A stretch of DNA of 45,430 nt from an uncultured Oscillospiraceae bacterium. Lineage in GTDB: Bacteria > Bacillota > Clostridia > Oscillospirales > Oscillospiraceae. The notes under the pieces are model-generated. The model was not told the origin of the DNA and searched no databases. It worked only from the letters and a program-made list of their open reading frames with translations. Below, one piece after another: positions 1 to 7,037 of this stretch (position 1 is the stretch's first letter; every line of letters starts with the position of its first letter). Position numbers and translations under genes: made by a program. The DNA lies in NCBI GenBank assembly GCA_947589545.1, contig CANQBA010000028.1, positions 1-45,430 on the forward strand, written 5' to 3'.

Positions 1-2109
1 GGCCTGTCCGGCCTCCCCGGCTTCTACGGTTCCGGCTCTCGCGGCTTCGCCTTCGGCATCCCTGCGCTCTCCGGCCTCTCTGACGGCGGCTGTTTCCCGG
101 ATCGTTTCCGTTCTAACCGTATCTGCGGCGTTTTCCGGGCTTCCGGTTCCTCGACCGGCCCTGTCCGCTCCGCGAACCGCCATCTCTCCGGCCGTCGTAT
201 CCACGCCGGCCGCTCCGGTCATATGCGCAAGGTTCTTCCTATTGGACTCGACTGCGCTCTTTGCCCTGTCGGCGGCACGCTCACCGTCTACGGTTGTCTG
301 ACGGTCAACTGTCGGCGACACCTCGCCGCTTCGCTCCGCCGCTGATGACAGCGTAAGCTCCTCCGGCGCGACCTCGACGTACTCCCCGCGAAGCGGAATC
401 GCTTCTGCTGCCGTCCTGTAGCCTTCGTCAGTTCCCCGTTCCTCGCTTTCCGGCGCAACCACGCCCCTGGCGCGGCGCGGAAGCTCCTCCGTCAGCTCCT
501 CACGGCTGACCGCAGCCGTTTCCGGCGCCTCCGGGCCCACACCTTTCCGGCCGTGTCCCGCCCCTGAGGCGTCGCCTTCCTCCCTGGCATTTTGTGATAT
601 ATCGGGCTTTTCTGTCTCACCGGCCACGGTGCGGCCCTCCGCCATTTCCACCGTCCCGGTTTCTCCGGCGGTATCCGCCGTATCCTCATCCGCTTCCCCC
701 CGAGCCCGGTTTTTACCGGCTCTCCGGGGCGCGGCCCCATTTTCACGCTCCCTTTTGGCGCGGTCTTCCTGCACGTGAGCGCGCCGGGTGTCCTCCCCCG
801 TCTCACGTCCAGCCCTGAATGTCTCTTCGCCGCTCCGTTCAGGCCCCGCGTCGGCTGCCAGCGTCAGCTCCTCGGGTGTTACCGGCCTATCCTCATTGAA
901 GACCGGCACCGCCCTTGCGGGCCTATCCTCGCTCTCGATCCCCACGTCCTCCCGGCGGTTCTCCGGCGAAATTTCGCCGCTCCCACCGGTTCCTTCCCCG
1001 GTTCTGTCCCGCGTCCCGGTGAGCGCCGCGTAAGCCTTTTCCCCGTCCGCGCCCTCCGTGATCTCAGGATTTTCCCGGTTTTGCGCCTCTCTTCGGCGCG
1101 ACCTGGACGGTCTTCCCGTCTCCCTATCCCCGTGGGCGCTCTGCCCCCGGTCGTTATCGCGGACACCCTGTCTGCGCTCGTTGTCAACAGTATGTGCGGC
1201 GGCGCCGGCTCCGCCGTCCCTATCGGTAACGGCCGCGCTCCCCGCCTGAGCTTCGCGTTTCGCAAGCTCGTCAAATTTCTCCGTTATCTCCCGCGCGGCG
1301 CTCTCGGCGATCTTCTCGCCTATCCTCTCCGCCGCCCGTGCCGCTGTCTCCGGGCTTCTCTCCTTCATGCCCGATGTTTTGAGCTCCGTCTCGGCGCCTC
1401 TCACCGCAAAGTCCGCGCCGCTCAAATCCGTTCCGCCGGATGTCACGGCTCTGTCCGCGGCAGCTCTGCCCACTTCTCCTGAAGCCGCGCCGCTTCCGGC
1501 GGTCTCGCTTCCGGCGGTCTTCGCGCCGCCCCGGCCCACATCCGCAACTCGCTGCGTCTTCCCGCCGGGCTCCCGGTAAATGCCCTCCTCCCGCATGGTT
1601 CTCAGGGTATTTACGAATTTCTCGCTTATCCTCGCGATCCCGCCCGGCTGGGCCGTCCCCGCCGTATCCGGAACCGACAGCGTCATAGGGAAGGAAATAT
1701 GCTGATTTATATTCTGAAAAAAGCTTCTGCTCTCGGCGGGCTGTGCGGCGTCTCTCTCCCGATTTTGGGGCATTTGGGCGGGCTCACGGCGCTCGCGTAT
1801 CCGTTCAATGCGCTCAAGTATCCGCTCCACCGTCTCGGTGCGCTCGCGAAGCTCCCGCGCCTCCTGTTTGAGCTCAAGCGTCAGCTTGACCTCCACATTC
1901 ACCGCCGGCGCCTCCGCTTTCGCCGCCGTCTCCGCCTCTGGCTCATTCAGGAGCTCCAGGGGCACAAAGGAATAAACCCCCTCCGCCTGTCCTGTCCGGG
2001 CAAGGATCTCCTCCGCCAGGGCATGGCTCAGTGCGCCGAAGGGGGACAGCATAAGCTTATTCTTATCCAGCACGGCCATATCTGGCCGCACGGTCGCAAT
2101 ATTTTCCAT
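1..2109 (-). CDS. Low-complexity eCIS-locus protein, N-terminal 703 codons (runs off left edge)
   Basis: I do not recognise a family. The frame is open for 703 codons from the ATG at 2109 to the window edge. The start overlaps the stop of the previous tube-like gene (TGATG), which implies translational coupling. Residues 1-60 look folded; about 75-110 are a charged, probably coiled-coil stretch rich in E, R and L. From about 150 the protein is hydrophilic, rich in E, R, A, G and T, and probably disordered. Short motifs recur: PEELTL followed by ERSGE at about 412-428 and 582-596, and AVRGA(E/D) at 235-240 and 644-649. Position directly after the tube genes suggests a structural, tape-measure-like or cargo-linked role, but this is inference. 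The absence of in-frame stops over more than 2.1 kb, with start coupling, is the main evidence that it is real. Confidence 0.75.
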   Translation of the reverse strand, partial: MENIATVRPDMAVLDKNKLMLSPFGALSHALAEEILARTGQAEGVYSFVPLELLNEPEAETAAKAEAPAVNVEVKLTLELKQEARELRERTETVERILERIERIRERREPAQMPQNRERDAAQPAESRSFFQNINQHISFPMTLSVPDTAGTAQPGGIARISEKFVNTLRTMREEGIYREPGGKTQRVADVGRGGAKTAGSETAGSGAASGEVGRAAADRAVTSGGTDLSGADFAVRGAETELKTSGMKERSPETAARAAERIGEKIAESAAREITEKFDELAKREAQAGSAAVTDRDGGAGAAAHTVDNERRQGVRDNDRGQSAHGDRETGRPSRSRRREAQNRENPEITEGADGEKAYAALTGTRDRTGEGTGGSGEISPENRREDVGIESEDRPARAVPVFNEDRPVTPEELTLAADAGPERSGEETFRAGRETGEDTRRAHVQEDRAKRERENGAAPRRAGKNRARGEADEDTADTAGETGTVEMAEGRTVAGETEKPDISQNAREEGDASGAGHGRKGVGPEAPETAAVSREELTEELPRRARGVVAPESEERGTDEGYRTAAEAIPLRGEYVEVAPEELTLSSAAERSGEVSPTVDRQTTVDGERAADRAKSAVESNRKNLAHMTGAAGVDTTAGEMAVRGADRAGRGTGSPENAADTVRTETIRETAAVREAGERRDAEGEAARAGTVEAGEAGQA

Positions 2110-2528
2110 CAATAACACCCATTGTGAATGAGCACGATCTGCTCGACGAAAAGATTCGGCTGGTTACTGTCAAGGGTGGGGCCCACATATTTTACCATAT
2201 GCGCGCCTACCACCGTCCAGATGCGTTCTACCCCGCCAAAGCTGTTGCGCATGGTGATCGTCCCCGCCAGCGGTGTGTCCATGCCTGAGTTGGTGGCTAT
2301 CATGATCAGGGATCCCATGCCGGAGTTGGTGATCGTGCCGTGGGACAAAATCAGCTGACTCGGTTTTGTTCCGTTGAAGAAAAATCTGGGATAATTGGAG
2401 CCGCCCTCGCTGTAGACCTGATAGTCCACCTCCATACCAAGGCCCTCCACGTGCATAAACTCCCCGATCAACGCTCCGGGGATCCCAATGAGCATCACGT
2501 CAAAATACGCGCCTGACAATATACCCAT
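2109..2528 (-). CDS. Tail tube-fold protein (gp19-like), third tube paralogue of the eCIS
   Basis: A 139-residue protein with the composition of phage and eCIS tube or tube-initiator proteins. It has a hydrophobic N-terminal strand, a segment around residues 25-50 (VEGLGMEVDYQVYSEGG) that resembles the start of gp19-like tube proteins, then a beta-rich body ending in a long strand near the C-terminus. An AAAGGAG site sits about 9 bases before the ATG at 2528. The stop shares a base with the start of the following low-complexity gene, so the two are probably co-translated. eCIS loci commonly carry a main tube gene plus divergent tube-like proteins that cap the baseplate or hub, and this is probably one of the latter. 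Family assignment is by pattern, not by search. Confidence 0.65.
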   Translation of the reverse strand: MGILSGAYFDVMLIGIPGALIGEFMHVEGLGMEVDYQVYSEGGSNYPRFFFNGTKPSQLILSHGTITNSGMGSLIMIATNSGMDTPLAGTITMRNSFGGVERIWTVVGAHMVKYVGPTLDSNQPNLFVEQIVLIHNGCY

Positions 2529-2686
2529 GGAAACACGCTCCTTTCCCTGATAATTCCGCGGCTCATTTCAAAATACGGCCCTTACCGCCCGCGGCCGCTG
2601 CGCCCGCGCCGGTATCTGTCTCCGGGGTGGACGTGGATCCTGAACACCGCAAGGCAAGGCCGGCCGTTTGTCATTGTGTTGCGAAG

Positions 2687-3205
2687 CTATCGCGCTCCTG
2701 TGGTACGCCTGAGGCCCGTGTTGGCGAAGGTGATGTTCTCCACAAGCACCTCGCTGCGGCTGGCGTCCATAGGGGAGAGCTCATAGCCTATGGGAAAAGC
2801 GTTCATAAGCGTCCAAGTCACGCCCGGCTCGCCCTGGCTGTTGATGGCGACAATGTCAATGTCCCGCTTCATGTTCACGCCTGACGGCCCCGTAAAATCT
2901 CCGGCCGAGGCGGAAAGCAGCCAGTCCATAAAAGCAAAATCGCCTACCACGCCCCGGCTGAGGGTGACCGGCGAGAAACGGGTAGTCACAGGCAGTATTT
3001 CGGCCACTCCGCGGTTGTCGTCACCTGAGCGGCCCTCGACCGTCTGAACCTGCATCTGTATCCCGGACAGCCGCGTGAAAGCCGCGGACACCTGTCCTCC
3101 TCCAACGCTCACAAGGAACCTGAAGGACTGCAGGGGATCCTCCACCGGCGGTGTTCCCAGTATCCCGTTCATTACCGGCATTCCGGCTTCGTCCGTCGGC
3201 ATCAT
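2687..3205 (-). CDS. Tail tube protein paralogue (gp19 / Afp5-like)
   Basis: A 172-residue tube-family protein. The order of motifs matches the main tube protein encoded at 3978-4457: an N-terminal FRFLVSV strand, an F-x-R-L-S-G-I segment, an EGR-x-G-D loop, a T-L-S-R-G-V strand, F-M-D-W-L and a final W-T-L-M-N-A-F-P-I-G-Y motif. It carries a 20-residue N-terminal extension absent from the main tube, as expected for a baseplate-proximal tube initiator. The gene begins 16 bases after the DUF6760 stop, with GGTGAG just upstream of tandem ATG codons, so the first or second ATG may be used. It would form the first ring or rings of the inner tube beneath the sheath (known role of the family). Confidence 0.85.
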   Translation of the reverse strand: MMPTDEAGMPVMNGILGTPPVEDPLQSFRFLVSVGGGQVSAAFTRLSGIQMQVQTVEGRSGDDNRGVAEILPVTTRFSPVTLSRGVVGDFAFMDWLLSASAGDFTGPSGVNMKRDIDIVAINSQGEPGVTWTLMNAFPIGYELSPMDASRSEVLVENITFANTGLRRTTGAR

Positions 3206-3221
3206 CTCTCACCTGCGCTTT

Positions 3222-3467
3222 TCAACGAAATTCCACGCTCTTTTTGTCGTCGCCGCTGAGCTTCTTGTTGATCGCGGATACTTCCCGGCACCAGCGGCGG
3301 CGCTCCCAGTGATCCAACGCCATAAGCTCCTCGCCGGACCAGTGCAGATAATAGGCCAGAAACGCCATCTCCTGATAGAGACGATCCTGGGGATAGAGCG
3401 TCACTCCCCCCGTGAGCCCGCGCGACAGGCCGCCCTCCCGGCGTGGTATGTCCCGCCAGTCCCACAC
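3222..3467 (-). CDS. DUF6760-like small eCIS protein (GTG start, or C-terminal half of a -1 frameshift fusion)
   Basis: An 81-residue protein. Its core, about residues 33-68 (AFLAYYLHW followed by LDHWERRRWCREV), matches the DUF6760 family, which sits next to tail-assembly genes in many eCIS and phage-tail loci. A GTG start at 3467 is preceded by GGAGGAG at good spacing. The same frame is open and coding-like for another 26 codons upstream, back to a slippery site in the preceding gene, without any usable start. It can therefore also be translated as the C-terminal part of a 224-residue fusion. By analogy with gpE/E+E' of phage P2 and gpG/GT of lambda, this family probably assists tail assembly and may not be in the final particle (inference). 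Confidence 0.75.
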   Translation of the reverse strand: MWDWRDIPRREGGLSRGLTGGVTLYPQDRLYQEMAFLAYYLHWSGEELMALDHWERRRWCREVSAINKKLSGDDKKSVEFR

Positions 3468-3535
3468 ACCCGACTCCTCCCAAGGCGCCGGTATGCGCAG
3501 GATGTTCAGCCAGTCGTTGCTGCCGTCGGCCCACT

Positions 3536-3895
3536 CTAGCCCAACAAAAAATCCAGCGGTACCTCCACACGCTCGTTGCAGTGGGGACAGACGAACTGGT
3601 AGTGCGGCATCTCCGACATATTTATGCGCTGGTACATATCCTGAAGATACGCAAGATCCATGGTGAAAAGCCCCTCGATAACGCGGGTGTTGACCATGCT
3701 CAGCGTGCCGAGCTTGGTGATGACACGGCTGAGGAGAACGATGGTGAGGTAGCCCTGATTCTGCTGTACCTTGGGGTCACGTAACGGCAGGATCTCGTCA
3801 GCCGCCGTCGCCAGACGCATGACGCCCTTCTTGTGAACGGTGCCGGACTGATCCACATAACCTTTTGGCAGCTCAAATTCAAATTCAGTCTGCAT
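3536..3895 (-). CDS. Tail assembly chaperone-like protein with CxxC motif (eCIS)
   Basis: A 119-residue protein. Residues 35-92 have the layout of tail assembly chaperones of the gpE/41/14 type: LPLRDP, a run of short amphipathic helices with regularly spaced hydrophobics, then a DLAYLQDMY helix. A C-terminal CPHC (C103, C106) with nearby histidines suggests a small metal-binding knuckle, as in related eCIS proteins. A GGAGG site lies 6-7 bases before the ATG. The gene lies between the main tube gene and the DUF6760 gene, the usual place for this pair, and its last codons contain the slippery heptamer described separately. It probably assists tube assembly or length control without being a major particle component; this is inferred from the tail phages. 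Confidence 0.75.
   Translation of the reverse strand: MQTEFEFELPKGYVDQSGTVHKKGVMRLATAADEILPLRDPKVQQNQGYLTIVLLSRVITKLGTLSMVNTRVIEGLFTMDLAYLQDMYQRINMSEMPHYQFVCPHCNERVEVPLDFLLG
3545..3551 (-). promoter_or_regulatory. Candidate -1 programmed ribosomal frameshift site, T TTT TTG
   Basis: The heptamer TTTTTTG lies in the exact X XXY YYZ phase of the chaperone-like gene (codons GAT TTT TTG, two codons before GGC TAG). A -1 slip moves ribosomes into an open frame that runs without a stop through the DUF6760 gene to 3222, giving a 224-residue fusion instead of the 119-residue product. A weak five-pair stem (GTTGG with CCGAC) can form just downstream. To my recollection the same heptamer is used in the E/E+E' tail-assembly genes of phage P2. 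Confidence 0.7.
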
Positions 3896-3923
3896 AATCT
3901 TCCTCCGGGACTTATTTCCCTTG

Positions 3924-3955
3924 CGTTCCGCGGGCCGCTGAGGGCCCGCGGAACG
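3924..3955 (-). other. Intercistronic 13-bp perfect hairpin between tube and chaperone genes
   Basis: Arms at 3924-3936 and 3943-3955 are perfectly complementary (core CCGCGGGCC) around a six-base loop. No U-tract follows in the direction of transcription. It lies just after the tube gene stop at 3978 and before the chaperone-like gene's ribosome binding site. It could stabilise the abundant tube mRNA 3' end or partly block read-through, lowering expression of the assembly factor compared with the tube. Confidence 0.6.
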
Positions 3956-3977
3956 AAGATACGCGTTTTACGCCGCG

Positions 3978-4457
3978 TCAGATAGCTGACGGCTCGCCGG
4001 CGGGACCGCCGGGGATGTGCTCCAGACCCTCGTGGCAAAGCTCAAGGGACTGGATGGCCACCTCGCCGCCCATACCGTTGAGGTCGGGGACGGTATAGCC
4101 CACAGGCCAGGCGTTGATAAGGTTCCACTGAGGACCGGGCGAACCCGCGTCGTCAATGAGGGTGATGGTCACGTTGTGACGGACGATGCCCGTCGGAGGA
4201 GCGGTGTTGGTGGGCGCAACGGAGTTGAGCCAATCCAGGAACTCGCTGTCGTCGGAGACGCCCCAGCGGAGGGTCACGTTGCCGAACTTGGTGAGGCCCG
4301 GGAGCTTGCGGGGGGTATTTCTGAGGTCGTCGCCCTCGCGGTACTCAACGGCGTCGATAGAGGAGCTCATACCGGAAACTTCCGAGAAACCCGCACGGCT
4401 GATCCCATCGATCTCCACCTGATACCGAAATACTCTGTATGGATAATTGATGGCCAT
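3978..4457 (-). CDS. eCIS inner tube protein (gp19 / Afp1-like)
   Basis: A 159-residue protein typical in length of T4 gp19-type inner tube subunits, which stack as hexamers to form the injected tube. Visible landmarks: N-terminal YRVFRYQVEIDG, FSEVSGM at about 24-30, EYREGDD at about 38-44, the K-x-P-G-L-T-K-F-G-N-V-T-L-R-W-G strand at about 51-67, FLDWLN, and a C-terminal W-N-L-I-N-A-W-P-V-G-Y. It begins 37 bases after the sheath stop; a GGA-rich site lies about 13 bases before the ATG. It is paralogous to the proteins at 2687-3205 and, more distantly, 2109-2528. Position next to the sheath and the close match to the family make this the main tube. Confidence 0.92.
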   Translation of the reverse strand: MAINYPYRVFRYQVEIDGISRAGFSEVSGMSSSIDAVEYREGDDLRNTPRKLPGLTKFGNVTLRWGVSDDSEFLDWLNSVAPTNTAPPTGIVRHNVTITLIDDAGSPGPQWNLINAWPVGYTVPDLNGMGGEVAIQSLELCHEGLEHIPGGPAGEPSAI

Positions 4458-4494
4458 TTGACTATTTCATCCTTTCCTGTTTGATCTTGGGGTG

Positions 4495-6252
4495 TCAGCC
4501 CTCACCGCCGCTGGCAGTCTTCTGGGTGATACGGAAGATGACGAACTCGGCGGGCTTCACGGGGGCGATGCCGATCTGGCAGATGAGGCGTCCATTGTCG
4601 ATGTCGTCCTGGGTCATGGTCGTGGGGCCGCACTCAACGAAGAATGCCTCGGAGGGGCTGGTGCCCATGAGGGCGCCGTCACGCCAGCAGGTGGCCAGGA
4701 ACGACTCGATGGTGCGTGTCACGCGTCCCCAGAGCACCTGGGAGTTGGGCTCGAACACCACCCAGTTGGTGTTGGCCTTGATGGACTCCTCGATGTAGAT
4801 GAAGAGCCTGCGGACGTTCAGATACTTCCAAAGTCCGTTGGAGCTGATGGTACGGGCGCCCCAGACGCGGATGCCGCGGCCGGTGAAGGCCCTGATCAGG
4901 TTCACGCCGATGGGGTTAAGGATATCCTGCTCGCCCTCGTTGTAGGCGCAGCTCAGGCCAGTGCACCCGTTGACGACCTCGTTGGCGGGCGCCTTGTGGA
5001 CGCCGCGGCTGGTGTCGGTGCGGGCGTAGATGCCCGCCATGGCGCCGGAGGGCGGGAAGTACGCGCTGTGCTTCGCGCCGGCGTCGTACATCTCCAGCCA
5101 GGGGTGATACATGGCGGCATAGGTGGAGTCGTACATGTCACGGAAGTTGGCCACATCGTTGGTCTTCTTCAGCTCGATAGGCACGTCAAGAATGGCAAAG
5201 CAGCTCTTCTTGTTCTCGCAGAAGCCGATGAGCGAAGACTGAACCTCCGGGGCGGTGATGCCGGGGACGGCCATCACGGAGACGTTGTTGTTCTCAAGGA
5301 ACGCCTGAAGTCCGGTGCGCTTGCCCGGGCCGTCGTCCTTGCCGAGGAACGCGTCAGCCGTAGCCGTGAGGACGGAGCCGTTGGAGCCGCCGGCAAGCGT
5401 CAGCACCAGGGGATCCTTTGCGCCGCCGCACTGCTCGAAGGGTACGATGGAACCCTTGGGAGCCGGAACCTCCTTGCCGTCCTTGTCCTTTGCGGGGGCG
5501 GCGGGCTTGGCGGGAGCGGCGATCTCTACGCGGATAAGCTCGCTCTTGGCAAGGCGCGTGACCGCGTTGTTCAGAGCGCCCGGCTTGAGGGAAAGGCCCT
5601 CATAGGTCTCCACATTCTCGCCCAGACGCGCGGTGATGGAGATCTCGCAGGTCTTTATGTACTTGGCCGTGCCGACCTTGGTGTCGGCCACGTCCAGCGT
5701 GCAGGGGGCGTCAAGGGTGACGACCTTGTCAAGGGCCCCCTTGACGGTGGCGTAAGCCGTGGTCTTGCCGTCAAAGAGCTCGACCACGTCGCCGGGGTTG
5801 AAGCCGTCGGCATTCTTCAGCGTGAGATCCGCGCCGTTGACTGCCATGACCTGGGTCTTTGCTTTGCTGGCGGGCGCGACGGTGACGCGCATATCCTCCG
5901 CCCACGCGCCGGGGTTGGCCGCTGTGATCTTCAGCACGCCCGTGACGATAGACGCCGCCTTGGCGTCGCCGGGAACCGCGCGCATGATGTAGGCTCTGGA
6001 GCCGCCGTTTTTGAAGAACTGCTCCACCGCGTAGGGGAGGAACCTGTTCCCGCCATAGCTGGCCTCGCTCAGATAACCGCCATACATGCGCTTGTAGTCT
6101 GCAAAGCTTGTTACCAGCTGGGGCTGTCCGACCACCGGGCCCCGCTCCGCCAGGCCGATGAAACCGGCAGTGCTGGTGCTCACGCCTTGCATGGGTGTCG
6201 CGCCGGAATCGTATTCCTCAACGTAAACACCCGGAGAAAGATACTCTGCCAT
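4495..6252 (-). CDS. Contractile tail sheath protein (Afp2-like)
   Basis: A 585-residue sheath subunit. The N-terminus (EYLSPGVYVEEYDSG, then TAGFIGLAERGP) is the hallmark of phage and eCIS sheaths. The C-terminal third carries the other conserved blocks: ANEVVNG, NPIGVNLIRAF, RGIRVWGARTIS, the Y-L-N-V-R-R-L strand, and INYIE-type helix and C-terminal handshake segments ending TASGGEG. The middle (about residues 120-330) is a variable surface insertion and includes an A/P/K-rich linker around 250-275. It is the only sheath gene in the window, so this eCIS may use a single sheath type here. Upstream is an unusual hairpin between the Shine-Dalgarno and the ATG. Contraction of this protein drives the tube forward (family knowledge). 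Confidence 0.95.
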   Translation of the reverse strand: MAEYLSPGVYVEEYDSGATPMQGVSTSTAGFIGLAERGPVVGQPQLVTSFADYKRMYGGYLSEASYGGNRFLPYAVEQFFKNGGSRAYIMRAVPGDAKAASIVTGVLKITAANPGAWAEDMRVTVAPASKAKTQVMAVNGADLTLKNADGFNPGDVVELFDGKTTAYATVKGALDKVVTLDAPCTLDVADTKVGTAKYIKTCEISITARLGENVETYEGLSLKPGALNNAVTRLAKSELIRVEIAAPAKPAAPAKDKDGKEVPAPKGSIVPFEQCGGAKDPLVLTLAGGSNGSVLTATADAFLGKDDGPGKRTGLQAFLENNNVSVMAVPGITAPEVQSSLIGFCENKKSCFAILDVPIELKKTNDVANFRDMYDSTYAAMYHPWLEMYDAGAKHSAYFPPSGAMAGIYARTDTSRGVHKAPANEVVNGCTGLSCAYNEGEQDILNPIGVNLIRAFTGRGIRVWGARTISSNGLWKYLNVRRLFIYIEESIKANTNWVVFEPNSQVLWGRVTRTIESFLATCWRDGALMGTSPSEAFFVECGPTTMTQDDIDNGRLICQIGIAPVKPAEFVIFRITQKTASGGEG

Positions 6253-6261
6253 GTTTTTGTT

Positions 6262-6302
6262 GCTTCACGCCGTGCGCTGAAAGGCGTGAAGCACCCTCCT
6301 TT
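6262..6302 (-). promoter_or_regulatory. Hairpin-bridged (split) ribosome binding site of the sheath gene
   Basis: The only strong Shine-Dalgarno (AAAGGAGGG) ends about 40 bases before the sheath ATG at 6252. Between them is a perfect 10-bp hairpin (arms 6262-6271 and 6283-6292, GCTTCACGCC with GGCGTGAAGC). Looping it out leaves about 10 bases between the Shine-Dalgarno and the ATG, an ideal distance. A 14-codon upstream frame (ATG at about 6310, ending in the hairpin) also overlaps, but may be chance. T4 gene 25, a baseplate gene, is to my recollection a described example of such a split site. Confidence 0.6.
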
Positions 6303-6361
6303 CTGCCATTGAATTACTAAAATATTGCTGCAGCTTTCCAAAAACGTGTTGTTCGCACGTG

Positions 6362-6754
6362 TTAAGGACAAAATTTATCCCAGAACCACACCATGACGGA
6401 CGAGCCGTACTCTATGGCCCTGCACAGCCTCTCTCTGGCCTCCACCGCCTCCGTCAGCTCATCGCCGATCCGGTAGACCGCGCGGCCCTCTGTCAGGAAG
6501 AAGCTCCCCCTCACAAGGCTGCTGTTTATCTCACTGCACGCCCGCAGTGCCCGCGCCTCATCTATGACCTTCGCGGGATGTATGAAGTAGCAAAGCGCCC
6601 TCGGCCCTTCGCATTCGCAAACTGTCTGCCACTTGCACCCGGAGGCCGTCAGCACAAAGCTGAACCTTCCGTCCTCCCGGCGGTGGTCCACGCCGCTGTC
6701 CTCCAAAAGGGCCTCAAGCTCCGCCCCGGCGTCCACCGTGAAATCAAACTCCAT
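6362..6754 (-). CDS. YbjN-like / type III chaperone-like small protein
   Basis: A 130-residue acidic protein starting MEFDFTV. The ATG at 6754 is chosen because TACGGAGGG lies 6 bases upstream, inside the end of the previous gene; longer frames lack this. The pattern (a beta strand with FVLTASG, a conserved CEGPRALCYFI strand, an I-N-S-S-L-V-R-G-S-F-F-L block and a YR-x-G-D-E-L-T-E-A helix) resembles the YbjN fold, which is related in structure to type III secretion chaperones. Such small proteins are frequent in eCIS loci and could hold effectors or assembly intermediates. Family placement is tentative. Neighbours are a 92-residue protein upstream (4 bases away) and the sheath downstream. 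Confidence 0.6.
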   Translation of the reverse strand: MEFDFTVDAGAELEALLEDSGVDHRREDGRFSFVLTASGCKWQTVCECEGPRALCYFIHPAKVIDEARALRACSEINSSLVRGSFFLTEGRAVYRIGDELTEAVEARERLCRAIEYGSSVMVWFWDKFCP

Positions 6755-6758
6755 CGCG

Positions 6759-7037
6759 TCACCCTCCGTAGGCGAAGGCCCCCGGGCTGGCGGCCGCCGT
6801 GGCTCCCGCGCCCGCGTCCACACCAGGCGCCGTAGTCAGCGCCGGCTTGTCCACGCTCGCCTCAAAGGGCTCCGTCACAGGCGCTTCCCCCAGGGAAAAG
6901 CCGTGGAGCTCAGGCTCAGGCGTCCCGGCGGCGATAAGCTCCGCCATCGCGCTGTTGCCAATGGTTCCGGCCAGCTCCTCAAGATCCGCCGGCGGCAGAT
7001 CCATCGCCACCGTCCCCGTCAGGATCAGCCGCCCCAT
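6759..7037 (-). CDS. Small eCIS-associated protein with an IGNSA motif
   Basis: A 92-residue protein if the ATG at 7037 (MGRLILTG) is used; it overlaps the end of the upstream gene by about 59 bases and no strong Shine-Dalgarno is visible, so the start is uncertain. Residues about 18-35 contain LAGTIGNSAMAELIAAG, which resembles the L-Q-x-x-I-G-N-x-A-V motif that recurs in DUF4157 and other eCIS cargo-associated proteins. The rest is alanine, glycine and proline rich and ends in GAFAYGG. It could be a targeting or loading tag protein for the particle. I recognise the motif but not a family, and the function is unknown. Confidence 0.5.
   Translation of the reverse strand: MGRLILTGTVAMDLPPADLEELAGTIGNSAMAELIAAGTPEPELHGFSLGEAPVTEPFEASVDKPALTTAPGVDAGAGATAAASPGAFAYGG

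Noticed and set aside
775-1482. 235-codon open frame on the plus strand in the first 2 kb
   Set aside because: Shadow of the minus-strand low-complexity gene, whose frame is open for all 703 codons and starts in overlap with the tube-like gene.
3545-3551. Frameshift at the chaperone/DUF6760 junction as a sequencing error
   Set aside because: Both frames end sensibly, the GTG start has its own ribosome binding site, and the heptamer is in exact slippery phase, so a true site is more likely; an error in the six-T run cannot be fully excluded.
3202-3570. 122-codon frame on the minus strand overlapping the DUF6760 gene
   Set aside because: Its protein is random-looking; the alternative frame contains the DUF6760 motif and a GGAGGAG-GTG start.
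4492-6312. 606-codon open frame on the plus strand
   Set aside because: Antisense shadow of the sheath gene, whose protein matches a known family along its length; GC-rich codon use leaves the opposite strand open.
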